NCBI GenBank assembly: GCA_030550495.1
Contig: JAUQPG010000002.1
Location: 26,113-72,273, forward strand
Source of the DNA: Candidatus Bipolaricaulota bacterium
GTDB lineage: Bacteria; Bipolaricaulota; Bipolaricaulia; RBG-16-55-9; DRXL01
Reading direction: 5' to 3'
Length of the DNA stretch: 46,161 nucleotides
Shown: positions 9,352 to 18,864 of the stretch, piece by piece
Position numbering within the stretch: the stretch's first letter is position 1
How the letters are laid out: each line of letters opens with the position of its first letter
Program-made: the position numbers and the translations under genes
The notes under the pieces: model-generated
What the model was told of the DNA's origin: nothing
The model's input: the letters and a program-made list of their open reading frames with translations, nothing else
Database searches by the model: none

Positions 9352-10848
9352 ATGCACATACTCATTCGGTTCTCTGGGGAGATAACAGTGAAGAAGCGCC
9401 GCACCCGTGCGCGCTTCTTGGAGCGATTGGCTGCTAACGTTCAGGATGCTCTCCGGACAACGGAGAGGCCCTTTGCCTTCTCTGACGAGGGGAATCGGTT
9501 CTTGGTCGAATCGGATTCCCCTCACGCTTGTCCGGTCTTATCTAGAGTCTTTGGGGTGCAAACGCTCTCAGTTGTCGAGCGTCGTTCGTTTGAGACTCTC
9601 GAAGATATTCTCAAGGCTGGGGCGGAGCTCTATAGCTCTGCTGTGGCGCAGAAGCGCTTTGCTGTGCGCGCGCGGCGCCTCGTACAAGGGCGGCATCTTC
9701 CGTTCTCTTCTTTAGATATCGAGCGCGAGCTGGGAGCAGCCTTGCGCCCCTACGCTGACAGAGTCGACTTGGAAGCCCCACAGATCACTATCTTTGTCGA
9801 GGTTCGCTCGCGGGAAGCCGACTTCTTTACCGAGAAGCTAGCCGGACCGGGAGGATTGCCCCTCGGCACTGCGGGCAAGAGCATCGCGTTGCTCTCAGGG
9901 GGATTCGATTCGGCCGTCGCGAGCTGGTTGATGCTCAAGCGCGGCGTGGCCTTGGATTATCTGTTTTGTCGGTTGGGCGGGAGCCTTCATGAGTACGGTG
10001 CCCTCCAAGTTGCCAAGGTCCTCGCTGACCGCTGGAGCTATGGGAGCTTCCCCAGACTCTATTCAGTCAATTTTGAGCCATTAGTAGCGCATATCCAGCA
10101 GTGCGTGCGGCCCTCCTATTGGCAAGTGATCCTCAAACGCCTGATGTACCGCGCTGCGGAGAGTTTGGCCCGACGGTCTCATCTGCTTGGGATCGTCACA
10201 GGAGAATCGATTGGGCAGGTCTCATCCCAGACCCTGCAGAACTTAGCGGTGATCTCTCAAGCGACGACGATTCCCCTGTGGCGCCCTCTCGTTGGCCTCA
10301 ATAAAGACGAGATCCTCGCGCTGGCGCGTCGCATCGGCACGTATGAGTACTCTGCGACCGTTGCGGAATATTGTGCGATCTTGCCCAAGCGCCCTGCTAC
10401 AGCGGCCTCGCTTTCCGATGTTCTTGCTGAAGAAGAGAAGCTCGATATGAGCCTTCTCGACAAGGCCCTGCAGGACGTATGCACGTATGATCTACGGCGC
10501 TTAGAGCTGAGCGCACTGGAGCTTCCAGAGATCGAGATCGAAGAGATCCCGGAGAGTGCTGTCGTCGTTGATTTGCGATCACCGCAGAGCTATCGGGCTT
10601 GGCACTACCCCGGCGCGATCTACAAAGATTTTCTTAGTGCTTTAAAAGAGTTCCCGTCGTGGGATAGAAATAGCGTCTATGTACTCTATTGTGAGCTGGG
10701 ACTCAAGAGCGCTCACTTAGCTGAGCAGATGCGCCGAGAGGGCTTCCAAGCGTTTCACTTCAAAGGGGGCTGGTCCAAGCTCGTGGAGTATGCGCTGGAG
10801 CGCGGCCTGATCCCGCCGGAGATCTTGCCCTCGAGCGCCTGGGCTTAA
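9352..10848 (+). CDS. thiI: tRNA 4-thiouridine synthetase ThiI with C-terminal rhodanese domain
   Basis: 498 aa; THUMP region, PP-loop SGGFDSAVASWLM, C-terminal rhodanese YCELGLKS. Confidence 0.93.
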   Translation: MHILIRFSGEITVKKRRTRARFLERLAANVQDALRTTERPFAFSDEGNRFLVESDSPHACPVLSRVFGVQTLSVVERRSFETLEDILKAGAELYSSAVAQKRFAVRARRLVQGRHLPFSSLDIERELGAALRPYADRVDLEAPQITIFVEVRSREADFFTEKLAGPGGLPLGTAGKSIALLSGGFDSAVASWLMLKRGVALDYLFCRLGGSLHEYGALQVAKVLADRWSYGSFPRLYSVNFEPLVAHIQQCVRPSYWQVILKRLMYRAAESLARRSHLLGIVTGESIGQVSSQTLQNLAVISQATTIPLWRPLVGLNKDEILALARRIGTYEYSATVAEYCAILPKRPATAASLSDVLAEEEKLDMSLLDKALQDVCTYDLRRLELSALELPEIEIEEIPESAVVVDLRSPQSYRAWHYPGAIYKDFLSALKEFPSWDRNSVYVLYCELGLKSAHLAEQMRREGFQAFHFKGGWSKLVEYALERGLIPPEILPSSAWA

Positions 10849-12014
10849 GACTTCTTGAGTATTTCTATGGGGAGCAGCTTTCGCCCCCCGATGAATTCTA
10901 GCGCGGCTCCACCGCCCGTCGAACAATAGATATTCTGTGCGTGCGTGAGACCGGCGTGACTGAGGGCTGCCGCTGTCTCCCCCCCGCCGACAATCGCAAA
11001 GGCTTGGGATTCTGCGATGGCGTGAGCAATGGCGCGGGTGCCCGCATCAAATGGGGGCTCTTCGAATCTCCCCAACGGCCCAGCCCAGAGGATCGTCTTA
11101 GCGCGCTTGACCCAATCTTGGAAGAGCTGTATCGTCTGGGGGCCGATGTCCCGCCCTTGCCAACCGTCGGGGATCGCATCAGCGGGCGCGAGAGCGCGCT
11201 CGCTCCCGCGTACGATTTGCACATCAACGGGAAGGACGAGCTCTGGGCCTTGCTCGCGAACTCCCTGCAGATACGCGCGCGCTTCGTCGAGCATCGTCTC
11301 GTCCACGAGAGAGTCTCCTACGTGAGCCCCTTGGGCTTTGAGAAGGGTGAACGCTACGGCGCCGCCGAGCAAGAACGCGTCGACCTTCCCCATGAGATCG
11401 TTGAGCACCCCGATCTTCTCTTTGAGCTTTGCACCCCCAACGAGGGCGATGAACGGGCGCGCTGGGTTCTCTGTGGCACGGCTGAGCATCGTGACTTCTC
11501 GCTCTAAGAGCAGCCCCGCGGCTGAGGGTAAGAACTTCGCGACCCCGTAGGTGCTGGCGTGCGCTCGATGGGCCGTGCCGAACGCATCGTTCACATAGCA
11601 ATCTGCGAGGCGAGCAAGTTCGCGCGCGAAATCCTCGTCATTGGCTTCTTCTTGGGGATAGAAGCGCACGTTCTCCAATAAGACGATATCTCCCGGCTGC
11701 ATCTGGGCGATAGCGCTCTGGACCGATGGCCCAATACAGTCGTTGAGCTTAGTGACGGGGCGTCTTAAAAGCTCTTGCAGGCGTTGGGCAATGGGATCAA
11801 GTCGCAGCTCTGGGACGACCTTCCCCTCAGGACGGCCCAGGTGCGAGACCAAGATAATCTTAGCGTGGCGAGCAAGGAGATACTCAAGGGTGGGAAGGCT
11901 CTCACGCAAGCGGGTATCGTCGGTGATGCGTCCGTCTTTTAAGGGGACGTTATAATCAACGCGAACGAGAACGCGTCTTCTGGCGACGTCAAGGTCGCGA
12001 AGACTCCGCAGCAT
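10845..12014 (-). CDS. pgk: Phosphoglycerate kinase
   Basis: 389 aa; RVDYNVPL, VLVSHLGRPEG-like, LVGGAKLKEKIGVL, GGGETAAAL. Confidence 0.98.
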   Translation of the reverse strand: MLRSLRDLDVARRRVLVRVDYNVPLKDGRITDDTRLRESLPTLEYLLARHAKIILVSHLGRPEGKVVPELRLDPIAQRLQELLRRPVTKLNDCIGPSVQSAIAQMQPGDIVLLENVRFYPQEEANDEDFARELARLADCYVNDAFGTAHRAHASTYGVAKFLPSAAGLLLEREVTMLSRATENPARPFIALVGGAKLKEKIGVLNDLMGKVDAFLLGGAVAFTLLKAQGAHVGDSLVDETMLDEARAYLQGVREQGPELVLPVDVQIVRGSERALAPADAIPDGWQGRDIGPQTIQLFQDWVKRAKTILWAGPLGRFEEPPFDAGTRAIAHAIAESQAFAIVGGGETAAALSHAGLTHAQNIYCSTGGGAALEFIGGRKLLPIEILKKS

Positions 12015-12527
12015 CTATATCCCGCCTTCAGAGACGAATCGCTTGAAGTCCGCAAGCTTCATCTCGCTCTCCACGAAAGCCCGGAAGCGATCCTCTGAGA
12101 AGTCCTGACGCTCGTCCTCGATGGTGGGCATCTCTACGGCAGCTACTTGGAAGACCTCTTCGGAGACGTAGATGGGGCTGCCCAGACGCAGCGCAATGGC
12201 TATCGAATCCGAAGGCCGCGCGTCGATCTCGATGGTTTTGCCCAAGTGGTCACGGATATGCAGCGTCGCGAAGTATGTCGAGTCTTGGATGCTATCGATG
12301 ACCACCATGTCCAGATCTCCTCCGAGGCCTTTGAGGATCGCTTTGATCAAGTCGTGGGCTAAGGGGCGGGGAAACTCACGCTGCTGCAGGACCATGGCGA
12401 TGGAAGTTGCTTCGGGTTGCCCAATCCAAACAGGCACGACCTTGCTCGACTGTAGATCGCGAAGCAACAACACCGGCATGTTCTGGGTGGGGTCCATCAC
12501 CAGCGCTTTGACTTCAACTTCGCGCAT
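12015..12527 (-). CDS. DUF151 bifunctional nuclease family protein
   Basis: MREVEVKALVMDPTQNMPVLLLRD...RPSDSIAIALRLGSPIYVSEEV; start set at internal ATG preceded by SD. Confidence 0.92.
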   Translation of the reverse strand: MREVEVKALVMDPTQNMPVLLLRDLQSSKVVPVWIGQPEATSIAMVLQQREFPRPLAHDLIKAILKGLGGDLDMVVIDSIQDSTYFATLHIRDHLGKTIEIDARPSDSIAIALRLGSPIYVSEEVFQVAAVEMPTIEDERQDFSEDRFRAFVESEMKLADFKRFVSEGGI

Positions 12528-12563
12528 CGCACAACCTCCTCTCAAGGTTCCTGGGACACGCTG

Positions 12564-12592
12564 ATTATAACATGCCCGCCCGTGCCTGACAA
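12564..12592 (-). promoter_or_regulatory. Promoter TTGTCA-N17-TATAAT for the DUF151-pgk operon
   Basis: Reverse complement ttgtcaggcacgggcgggcatgttataat. Confidence 0.8.
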
Positions 12593-12631
12593 AATGGCGC
12601 AGATTACACTCACGAGCACGACCTCGGGGGC

Positions 12632-12660
12632 TTGTCAGAGGGTGCGCTAAATACTAGAAT
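12632..12660 (+). promoter_or_regulatory. Promoter TTGTCA-N17-TAGAAT for glmS
   Basis: ttgtcagagggtgcgctaaatactagaat; SD aaggagg before ATG. Confidence 0.78.
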
Positions 12661-12688
12661 AGCACTCAGCTGAGCAAGGAGGCTTCCT

Positions 12689-14521
12689 ATGTGTGGGATC
12701 GTGGGCTATGTGGGGCAGCGTCCGGCCCAAGAGCTCTTGCTGGAGGCTCTCAAAAGACTCGAATATCGCGGGTACGATTCTGCAGGGATCGCCCTCGTCG
12801 AGGGCACTCAGCTCTTTTTGGCAAAGCGTGCTGGGAAGGTAAACGATCTCGCTGAAGCCTTGAGCGGCAGAGTCTCTCACGCTACTGTCGGCTTAGGTCA
12901 TACTCGCTGGGCTACCCACGGCCCCCCAACCGATCAGAACGCCCACCCCCATTGTGACTGTCAGAAAAAAATCGCGGTCATCCATAACGGGATTATCGAG
13001 AACTATCTGCCCTTCAAGGAAGAACTGCAACGTCGAGGACACAGATTTGTCTCAGAGACAGATTCCGAAGTGATCGCCCATCTCATTGAAGAGCACTATG
13101 ATGGGACTAATCTCTTAGAGGCTGTCAGGGAGGCGCTGCGCCCGCTGCGCGGAGCGTACGCGATCGCGGTCGTGGCTACAGACTCGCCCGATGAAGTGAT
13201 CGTAGCGCGCGCGGGCAGCCCGCTCGTCTTGGGTTTGGGCCAGAACGAGAATTTTGCCGCGTCAGATATTCCCACATTGCTGAACTTCACCCGCAAGATG
13301 ATCTTCCTCAACGACGGCGAGCTCGCGCTCTTACGCCGCGATAACGTCGCGCTCTTCGACTTTGAGGGCCGACGCATCACGAGAGCTCCCCAGCAGATCG
13401 AGTGGGACGTCGTCACGGCGCAGAAGCAGGGCTACAAGCACTTCATGCTCAAAGAGATCCACGAGCAGCCCCACGCCCTCGCCAACACTCTTCACAATCG
13501 CTACGAGCTGTCTACGGGGAGGATCGTGCTCCCTGAGCTTTCTAAGCTCAGCGAACAGATTCAGCGAGCGCAGATGGTCTACCTAGTAGCCATGGGGACG
13601 GCGTACTACGCAGGGCTAACGGCAAAATACTTATGGCGCGAATTTTTCAGAGTCCCCATCTCGGTCGAGCTCGCCTCAGAATTTCGCTACAGTAAGCCGT
13701 ACATAGATCAGAATACTCTGGTGATCGCGATCTCGCAGTCTGGGGAGACCGCTGATACGCTCGGAGCAGTGCGCGAGGCCCGTGCTCGCGGGGCCGCGGT
13801 GCTCTCGATTGTGAACGTCGTGGGGGCAACACTGACGCGCGAGTCCGATGTGACGGTCTATACCCATGCCGGCCCGGAGATCGGCGTGGCTTCCACAAAA
13901 GCGTTCGTAGCCCAGCTGGCCGCGCTCAATCTCGTAGGGTTCTCTATAGCGCAGCAGCGGGGCTGGCTCTCCCCAGCGCAGACGCGCTCAGCTATAGAGA
14001 GCTTAGTCCGTGGGCCGGCTCTGATCGAGAAGCTCCTCCAACAAGAGAACGAGATCGCTCGACTTGCCCAGATCTTTTACGAGAAAGAGCACTTCCTCTT
14101 TTTGGGAAGAGATCTGCTCTACCCTATCGCGCTCGAAGGGGCGCTCAAACTCAAAGAGATCTCTTATATTCACGCCGAGGGCTACGCCGCCGGAGAACTC
14201 AAGCACGGCCCCATCGCTCTGATTGATGCGAAGATGCCCACGGTCGTGCTCGTCACCAAAGAGAGCGTCTACGAAAAAGTCTTCTCCAACATCGAAGAAG
14301 TGAAAGCCCGGCGGGGGATCGTCATCACCGTTACCGATCAGATCAATACTGAGATCGAGCGCGTCTCAGATTTTATTATAGAGATTCCCCAGAGCTCGCG
14401 CTGGCTCGCCCCGGTGCTCTTTGTTGTGCCGTTGCAGCTCTTTGCGTATCACATCGCGGACTTACGGGGCACCGATGTCGATCAGCCGAGAAACTTAGCC
14501 AAGAGCGTCACGGTGGAGTGA
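12689..14521 (+). CDS. glmS: Glutamine-fructose-6-phosphate aminotransferase
   Basis: 610 aa; N-terminal MCGIVGYVG, HTRWATHG, SIS domains, C-terminal DVDQPRNLAKSVTVE. Confidence 0.98.
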   Translation: MCGIVGYVGQRPAQELLLEALKRLEYRGYDSAGIALVEGTQLFLAKRAGKVNDLAEALSGRVSHATVGLGHTRWATHGPPTDQNAHPHCDCQKKIAVIHNGIIENYLPFKEELQRRGHRFVSETDSEVIAHLIEEHYDGTNLLEAVREALRPLRGAYAIAVVATDSPDEVIVARAGSPLVLGLGQNENFAASDIPTLLNFTRKMIFLNDGELALLRRDNVALFDFEGRRITRAPQQIEWDVVTAQKQGYKHFMLKEIHEQPHALANTLHNRYELSTGRIVLPELSKLSEQIQRAQMVYLVAMGTAYYAGLTAKYLWREFFRVPISVELASEFRYSKPYIDQNTLVIAISQSGETADTLGAVREARARGAAVLSIVNVVGATLTRESDVTVYTHAGPEIGVASTKAFVAQLAALNLVGFSIAQQRGWLSPAQTRSAIESLVRGPALIEKLLQQENEIARLAQIFYEKEHFLFLGRDLLYPIALEGALKLKEISYIHAEGYAAGELKHGPIALIDAKMPTVVLVTKESVYEKVFSNIEEVKARRGIVITVTDQINTEIERVSDFIIEIPQSSRWLAPVLFVVPLQLFAYHIADLRGTDVDQPRNLAKSVTVE

Positions 14522-14525
14522 GAAG

Positions 14526-16472
14526 ATGGCCCAATCGTTCGCCTGGACCCCAACACAAGAGTATATCGAGCGCAGCAACATCTGGCGCTTCATGCAAAAA
14601 TATAATATCAGAGACTACCACGAGCTGGTGCGGCGCTCGACGGAAGATATCGAATGGTTCTGGGATGCTGTCGTCACAGAACTCCAGATCGAATTCTTCG
14701 AGCCGTACAAAAAAGTTCTCGACGTTTCTCAAGGGATCCCGTGGGCCAAGTGGTTCGTGGGCGGGAAGGTCAATATCGCCCATAATTGCGTAGACAAGCA
14801 CGCCCGCGCTCGCCCAGAAAAACTTGCGCTCATCTGGGAGGGGGAAGACGGCTCGGTCCGGCACGTTTCGTATCGCGAGCTGTATGAGCAGACCAATCGT
14901 TTGGCTCATCTTCTCCACGAGATGGGCATCGCCAAGGGGGATCGGGTCGGGATCTTCATGCCGATGATCCCCGAGACGGTCATAGCGATGATGGCCTGCG
15001 CCAAGCTCGGCGCGATTTTTACTCCGATCTTCTCAGGCTTTGGCGCTCACGCTGTTGCGGCGAGATTGAACGACTGTGAAGCGAAGCTCTTAATCACAGC
15101 AGAGAGCTTCTCGCGCAAGGGCGTGCGCATCGAGATGGGCAAGATCGCCCGCGAAGCGGCCAAGCTCTGCCCCACCGTGACAGAAGTGTTGGATCTAACC
15201 CCCTTAGGAGTTCGAAAGTTCTCAAGTTCACAAGTTCGCCAGTTCAGAACCTTCGAACCTTCGAACCCGCGAACTCTTCTTCGTGACACCGAGCCCACCG
15301 ACGCCGAAGACCCGTTTATGATTATCTACACGTCGGGGACGACCGGACGCCCCAAAGGGGCCGTCCATGTTCATGGGGGGTTCTTAGTCAAGATCGCCCA
15401 AGAGGTCGCCCATCAAGTCGACCTACACGAAGAAGACATACTCTACTGGGTGACCGATATGGGCTGGATCATGGGGCCGTGGGAGGTCGTGGGCGGGCTT
15501 GCCCTTGGGGGCACGGTCTTCCTCTATGAAGGCGCCCCTGACTACCCCAGCATAGATAGACTCTGGGCTATGGTCGAACGGCACAAGATTTCTATTCTTG
15601 GAGTCTCGCCCACGCTCATCCGCGCGCTCATGAAGTTCGGGGAGGAGCCCGTGAGAAGACACGACCTGAGCAGTCTAAGAATCTTGGGCTCGACGGGGGA
15701 GCCGTGGAACCCCGATCCGTGGTGGTGGCTCTTCGAGCACGTCGGGGGAAGACGCTGCCCCATTATTAATCTTTCGGGGGGCACCGAAGTCGGGGCGTGC
15801 TTCTTATCCCCCTTGCCCATTACGCCGTTAAAGCCGTGCACGCTCGTCGGCCCGGCCTTAGGGATGGCCGTAGACGTCTTCGATAGCCATGGCAAGCCGT
15901 TGCGCGGCGGGGTGGGGGAGTTAGTCTGTACAAAGCCCTGGCCGGGGATGACCCGCGGCATCTGGAAGGACCCCGACAGATATATTCAGACCTACTGGTC
16001 ACGCTGGCCCAATATCTGGGTGCATGGGGACTGGGCGTCTATAGACGAAGAGGGCTATTGGTTCTTGCACGGGCGCAGTGATGACACGATCAAGATTGCG
16101 GGGAAGCGTCTTGGCCCGGCGGAGATCGAGTCGGTGTTGGTCGGTCATGCGGCGGTAGCGGAAGCTGCGGCGATCGGGGTGCCGCACGAGCTGAAGGGTG
16201 AAACTATTTGGTGCTATGTCGTGCTGAAGCCGGGATATGAGCCCAGTGACGCGCTGCGCACGGAGCTACGCGAGCGGGTCAGAGAAGCTTTAGGGAAGGC
16301 CTTTGCGCCAGAGCAGGTCAAATTTGTCAAGGAGCTGCCCAAGACGCGCAACGCGAAGATTTTGCGTCGGGCGATCCGAGCGGTGGCGTTGGGGCAAGAG
16401 CCGGGGGATCTGTCGAATTTAGAGAACCCCCAAGCGCTCGAGGAGATCGCGCGGGCGGAGACAGCACCGTAG
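14526..16472 (+). CDS. acsA: Acetyl-CoA synthetase / AMP-dependent acyl-CoA ligase
   Basis: 648 aa; IIYTSGTTGRPKGAVHVHGG, YWFLHGRSDDTIKIAGKRLGPAEIES, TRNAKILRRAIRA. Confidence 0.95.
   Translation: MAQSFAWTPTQEYIERSNIWRFMQKYNIRDYHELVRRSTEDIEWFWDAVVTELQIEFFEPYKKVLDVSQGIPWAKWFVGGKVNIAHNCVDKHARARPEKLALIWEGEDGSVRHVSYRELYEQTNRLAHLLHEMGIAKGDRVGIFMPMIPETVIAMMACAKLGAIFTPIFSGFGAHAVAARLNDCEAKLLITAESFSRKGVRIEMGKIAREAAKLCPTVTEVLDLTPLGVRKFSSSQVRQFRTFEPSNPRTLLRDTEPTDAEDPFMIIYTSGTTGRPKGAVHVHGGFLVKIAQEVAHQVDLHEEDILYWVTDMGWIMGPWEVVGGLALGGTVFLYEGAPDYPSIDRLWAMVERHKISILGVSPTLIRALMKFGEEPVRRHDLSSLRILGSTGEPWNPDPWWWLFEHVGGRRCPIINLSGGTEVGACFLSPLPITPLKPCTLVGPALGMAVDVFDSHGKPLRGGVGELVCTKPWPGMTRGIWKDPDRYIQTYWSRWPNIWVHGDWASIDEEGYWFLHGRSDDTIKIAGKRLGPAEIESVLVGHAAVAEAAAIGVPHELKGETIWCYVVLKPGYEPSDALRTELRERVREALGKAFAPEQVKFVKELPKTRNAKILRRAIRAVALGQEPGDLSNLENPQALEEIARAETAP
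15210..15275 (+). repeat. GTTC-octamer palindromic repeat in frame inside acs
   Basis: gttcgaaagttctcaagttcacaagttcgccagttcagaaccttcgaaccttcgaacccgcgaac; encodes VRKFSSSQVRQFRTFEPSNPRT. Confidence 0.8.
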
Positions 16473-16496
16473 GGGCGTACGGCCGTACGCCCCTAC
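16469..16496. repeat. 28-nt perfect palindrome overlapping the acs stop codon
   Basis: GTAGGGGCGTACGGCCGTACGCCCCTAC. Confidence 0.9.
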
Positions 16497-16522
16497 TCTC
16501 GAAGTCCTCAGCGTTTAATTTT

Positions 16523-17614
16523 TCACATCAAGCTGTACTCAAACCCGATGCTGAAGCTCCACTCCGGCTCTTCGTAGCCCGTTGCTAAGCTCGCTTGCCC
16601 CTTTACGACAGTGCTCCACGCTGGCGAGACGATCAGACGCAGCGTTGCATCTAAGTTGTGCGCTTGGCTCTCTCGCCCAGCCATCCGTGCCCAATTGTAC
16701 GAGTATGCTATGTTCAGATTTGCTGTGGGCATAAGCAGTCGTGCGTAGCTTGCCGAAACGGTGAGCCACATATTATCCGTGAAGGGCAGGGGGATATAGA
16801 GCCGGGCCTGCGCCAGCACTTGGCTGACAGCGTCAGGAGGCGTAGCGAAATTCGCAGCTATTCGTGCAAGCGCATTAGTTTCCCCTATGGGGCTGATTAC
16901 TGTGTAGCCGACTGCTGCTGTTGCGTCCCAGCCGCAGAAGTGTGATTCTCGTGAGAGCACGATATTCTGAATGGCTATAATGCCCTTTGCACCTAAGGGC
17001 TTACCAAGCTGCTGCTCGATGCCCTCCAGCACCCCGATGACCCCAAGCTCAGGCTGGCGCGCGATCACGTCCGCTACAGCTTTCAGCTCGCTCTCTGAGA
17101 GGGGCTGCGTAAGGATTTGGGCCTCTTGGAGCGCTTGGCTGATCTGCATCGCTTTGGCTAAGGGGGTCACGTCTCGGAAGCGTCCAGCTCCTATGCCGCC
17201 CAGCGCGCGCACGGTGAAGCCCTCTTGGAACGAAGCGCTCGCCGTGTCCACCCCGCCAAAGAGAAAGAGATTCTCATCGAGATAGCGCCGGAGGCTGCCC
17301 TCGCTCATCAGCGTGGTGCTGAGAGCAAGCTGATGCGCAATGTCTAAGCGTACCGAGCCGGTGAGATTATAGCTCCACTCTGGCCCCTCGGCCCACATGA
17401 TCCCTTGCAGGGCTATATGCCCGATGCTCGCGTTCCCGCGGTCATCGAGATACCGATCTTCAAAGTAGCGATAGTCTCCCGACAGGGTCAGACTCTGCAG
17501 CTGATTCTGCGGCGGCGTGTACTCGCACAGTGATGGGGTCATTTGGGCTTGGGTCATGACCCCTGCACCGAGAACGACTATGAGAGCTAAAGTTCCTATT
17601 GCTATCAAGCGCAT
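16523..17614 (-). CDS. Putative outer-membrane beta-barrel protein
   Basis: Signal peptide (MRLIAIGTLALIVVLGAGVMTQAQ), amphipathic beta-strands, C-terminal strand EWSFSIGFEYSLM; start at internal ATG with SD aggagga. Confidence 0.65.
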   Translation of the reverse strand: MRLIAIGTLALIVVLGAGVMTQAQMTPSLCEYTPPQNQLQSLTLSGDYRYFEDRYLDDRGNASIGHIALQGIMWAEGPEWSYNLTGSVRLDIAHQLALSTTLMSEGSLRRYLDENLFLFGGVDTASASFQEGFTVRALGGIGAGRFRDVTPLAKAMQISQALQEAQILTQPLSESELKAVADVIARQPELGVIGVLEGIEQQLGKPLGAKGIIAIQNIVLSRESHFCGWDATAAVGYTVISPIGETNALARIAANFATPPDAVSQVLAQARLYIPLPFTDNMWLTVSASYARLLMPTANLNIAYSYNWARMAGRESQAHNLDATLRLIVSPAWSTVVKGQASLATGYEEPEWSFSIGFEYSLM

Positions 17615-17671
17615 AGTTGGTTCCTCCTTTTGCATTTTAAGTGTACATCATCGATGCCAAGATAGTCAAAT

Positions 17672-17700
17672 TTGAAAAGGCTAGCCTGCATCAGTATAAT
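17672..17700 (+). promoter_or_regulatory. Promoter TTGAAA-N17-TATAAT
   Basis: ttgaaaaggctagcctgcatcagtataat upstream of 17737 lipoprotein. Confidence 0.75.
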
Positions 17701-17736
17701 CAAACATAACCGAGCGATGCACCAAAGGGGGGTTTG

Positions 17737-18159
17737 ATGAGCGCAAAACGTTACGTTTTGTTTTTGATTCCGGTCTTGGTCGCGATCCTGACGGGATGTC
17801 CCAAGGTCATTCCTGGTGTGAATATTCGTATTGAAGAGATTGATGCGAGCTGTCGAGGGGCTCAGTTTGCCGCTTTGGCCTTTCAGGAGAATGCAGCCCT
17901 TGGCCGGTTCGAGATGCGCGTGACTCATAAGCTCATGGCAGAGTTCGTCATCCCTCAAGGAGTTGCCCAACGGATTGACTTCAGTAAGCCCATCTCCATG
18001 CGTGTCTATATGGTAGGAGGACAAAGCTCAGAGTGTATCTTATCTGGCAAGGTCATGACCTTCCGTGGGGTGCTCAAGCGCCAAGGCACCGACCCGCGCA
18101 CAGGCAATCCCGTCTACATGCTGAAATTCTTCGAAGACTTTAAGATCGAGTATCGCTAG
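17737..18159 (+). CDS. Putative lipoprotein
   Basis: MSAKRYVLFLIPVLVAILTGCPKV with lipobox LTGC. Confidence 0.7.
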   Translation: MSAKRYVLFLIPVLVAILTGCPKVIPGVNIRIEEIDASCRGAQFAALAFQENAALGRFEMRVTHKLMAEFVIPQGVAQRIDFSKPISMRVYMVGGQSSECILSGKVMTFRGVLKRQGTDPRTGNPVYMLKFFEDFKIEYR

Positions 18160-18244
18160 AAGCGCGAGAGACGCGAAAAAGCACAAAAAAATGCTAGCTT
18201 TTATTTATAAGTGATTTACATTACATTGTACGCTTCCCTCCCCC

Positions 18245-18273
18245 TTGACACTCCCCCTTTCTTGTGTTATAAT
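18245..18273 (+). promoter_or_regulatory. Consensus promoter TTGACA-N17-TATAAT of the surface-protein operon
   Basis: ttgacactccccctttcttgtgttataat. Confidence 0.88.
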
Positions 18274-18309
18274 GCTGCCAAGCAAAAACGCTGGCCAAAG
18301 GAGGTAGCC

Positions 18310-18834
18310 ATGCGCCATATCAAGCCCGTCGCAGTCGTCCTACTCGTTCTATCGTTAGGCGGGGTCGGGGGCCTCTCCCAGACGTCACAGACCGTCACGA
18401 TCAACGTCAATCAGTCGCTCTATCTGGACTGCTCAGCTTCGGCAAATATTACTTACACCGTCACTCAAGCTGATATCGAAGGGCCTCAGCCGTTCACTAT
18501 CGGGACATGGGGCTGCAATGTTGATTCGCTGACGAACTTTACGCTCAGCGCCGATATGACCATGACGGCTACGGGCGATGTCGTCAATGCCAGCGCTGAC
18601 GACTTCTCTGAGACGTGTACGTCAGCCAGTGGGGGTGGGAGCCCCAGCTGTGGCCCCGGTGGTACATTTGGTCCGATCACCCTAGGCACCGGTGGCAATA
18701 CTGCCGGAACCCTAGGCGCTGACTTTAGCGGGAATGTCCGGCTCAACGTGAGCGACTGGGATGTACGAGCTATCCCGCCTACTCGTAGTGTCAGCGGGAT
18801 TATTAACTACTCGGTCACAGACTCGACGCCATAA
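18310..18834 (+). CDS. Secreted pilin-like protein, paralogue 1
   Basis: Signal peptide; conserved DIEGPQPFTIGTWGCNVD, NTAG-LGADFSGN, GIINYSVTDSTP shared with next two ORFs; start at internal ATG after SD aaggagg. Confidence 0.75.
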   Translation: MRHIKPVAVVLLVLSLGGVGGLSQTSQTVTINVNQSLYLDCSASANITYTVTQADIEGPQPFTIGTWGCNVDSLTNFTLSADMTMTATGDVVNASADDFSETCTSASGGGSPSCGPGGTFGPITLGTGGNTAGTLGADFSGNVRLNVSDWDVRAIPPTRSVSGIINYSVTDSTP

Positions 18835-18864
18835 CACAAAAATCCCGAAAGGAGGGCCTGCATC

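Noticed and set aside
15210-15275. Octamer repeats as a CRISPR-like array
   Set aside because: Units are 8 nt with no spacers; it is an in-gene tandem/palindromic repeat, not CRISPR
18160-18210. Possible terminator with A/T-rich tract after the lipoprotein gene
   Set aside because: Inverted repeat (agca/tgct) too short to call
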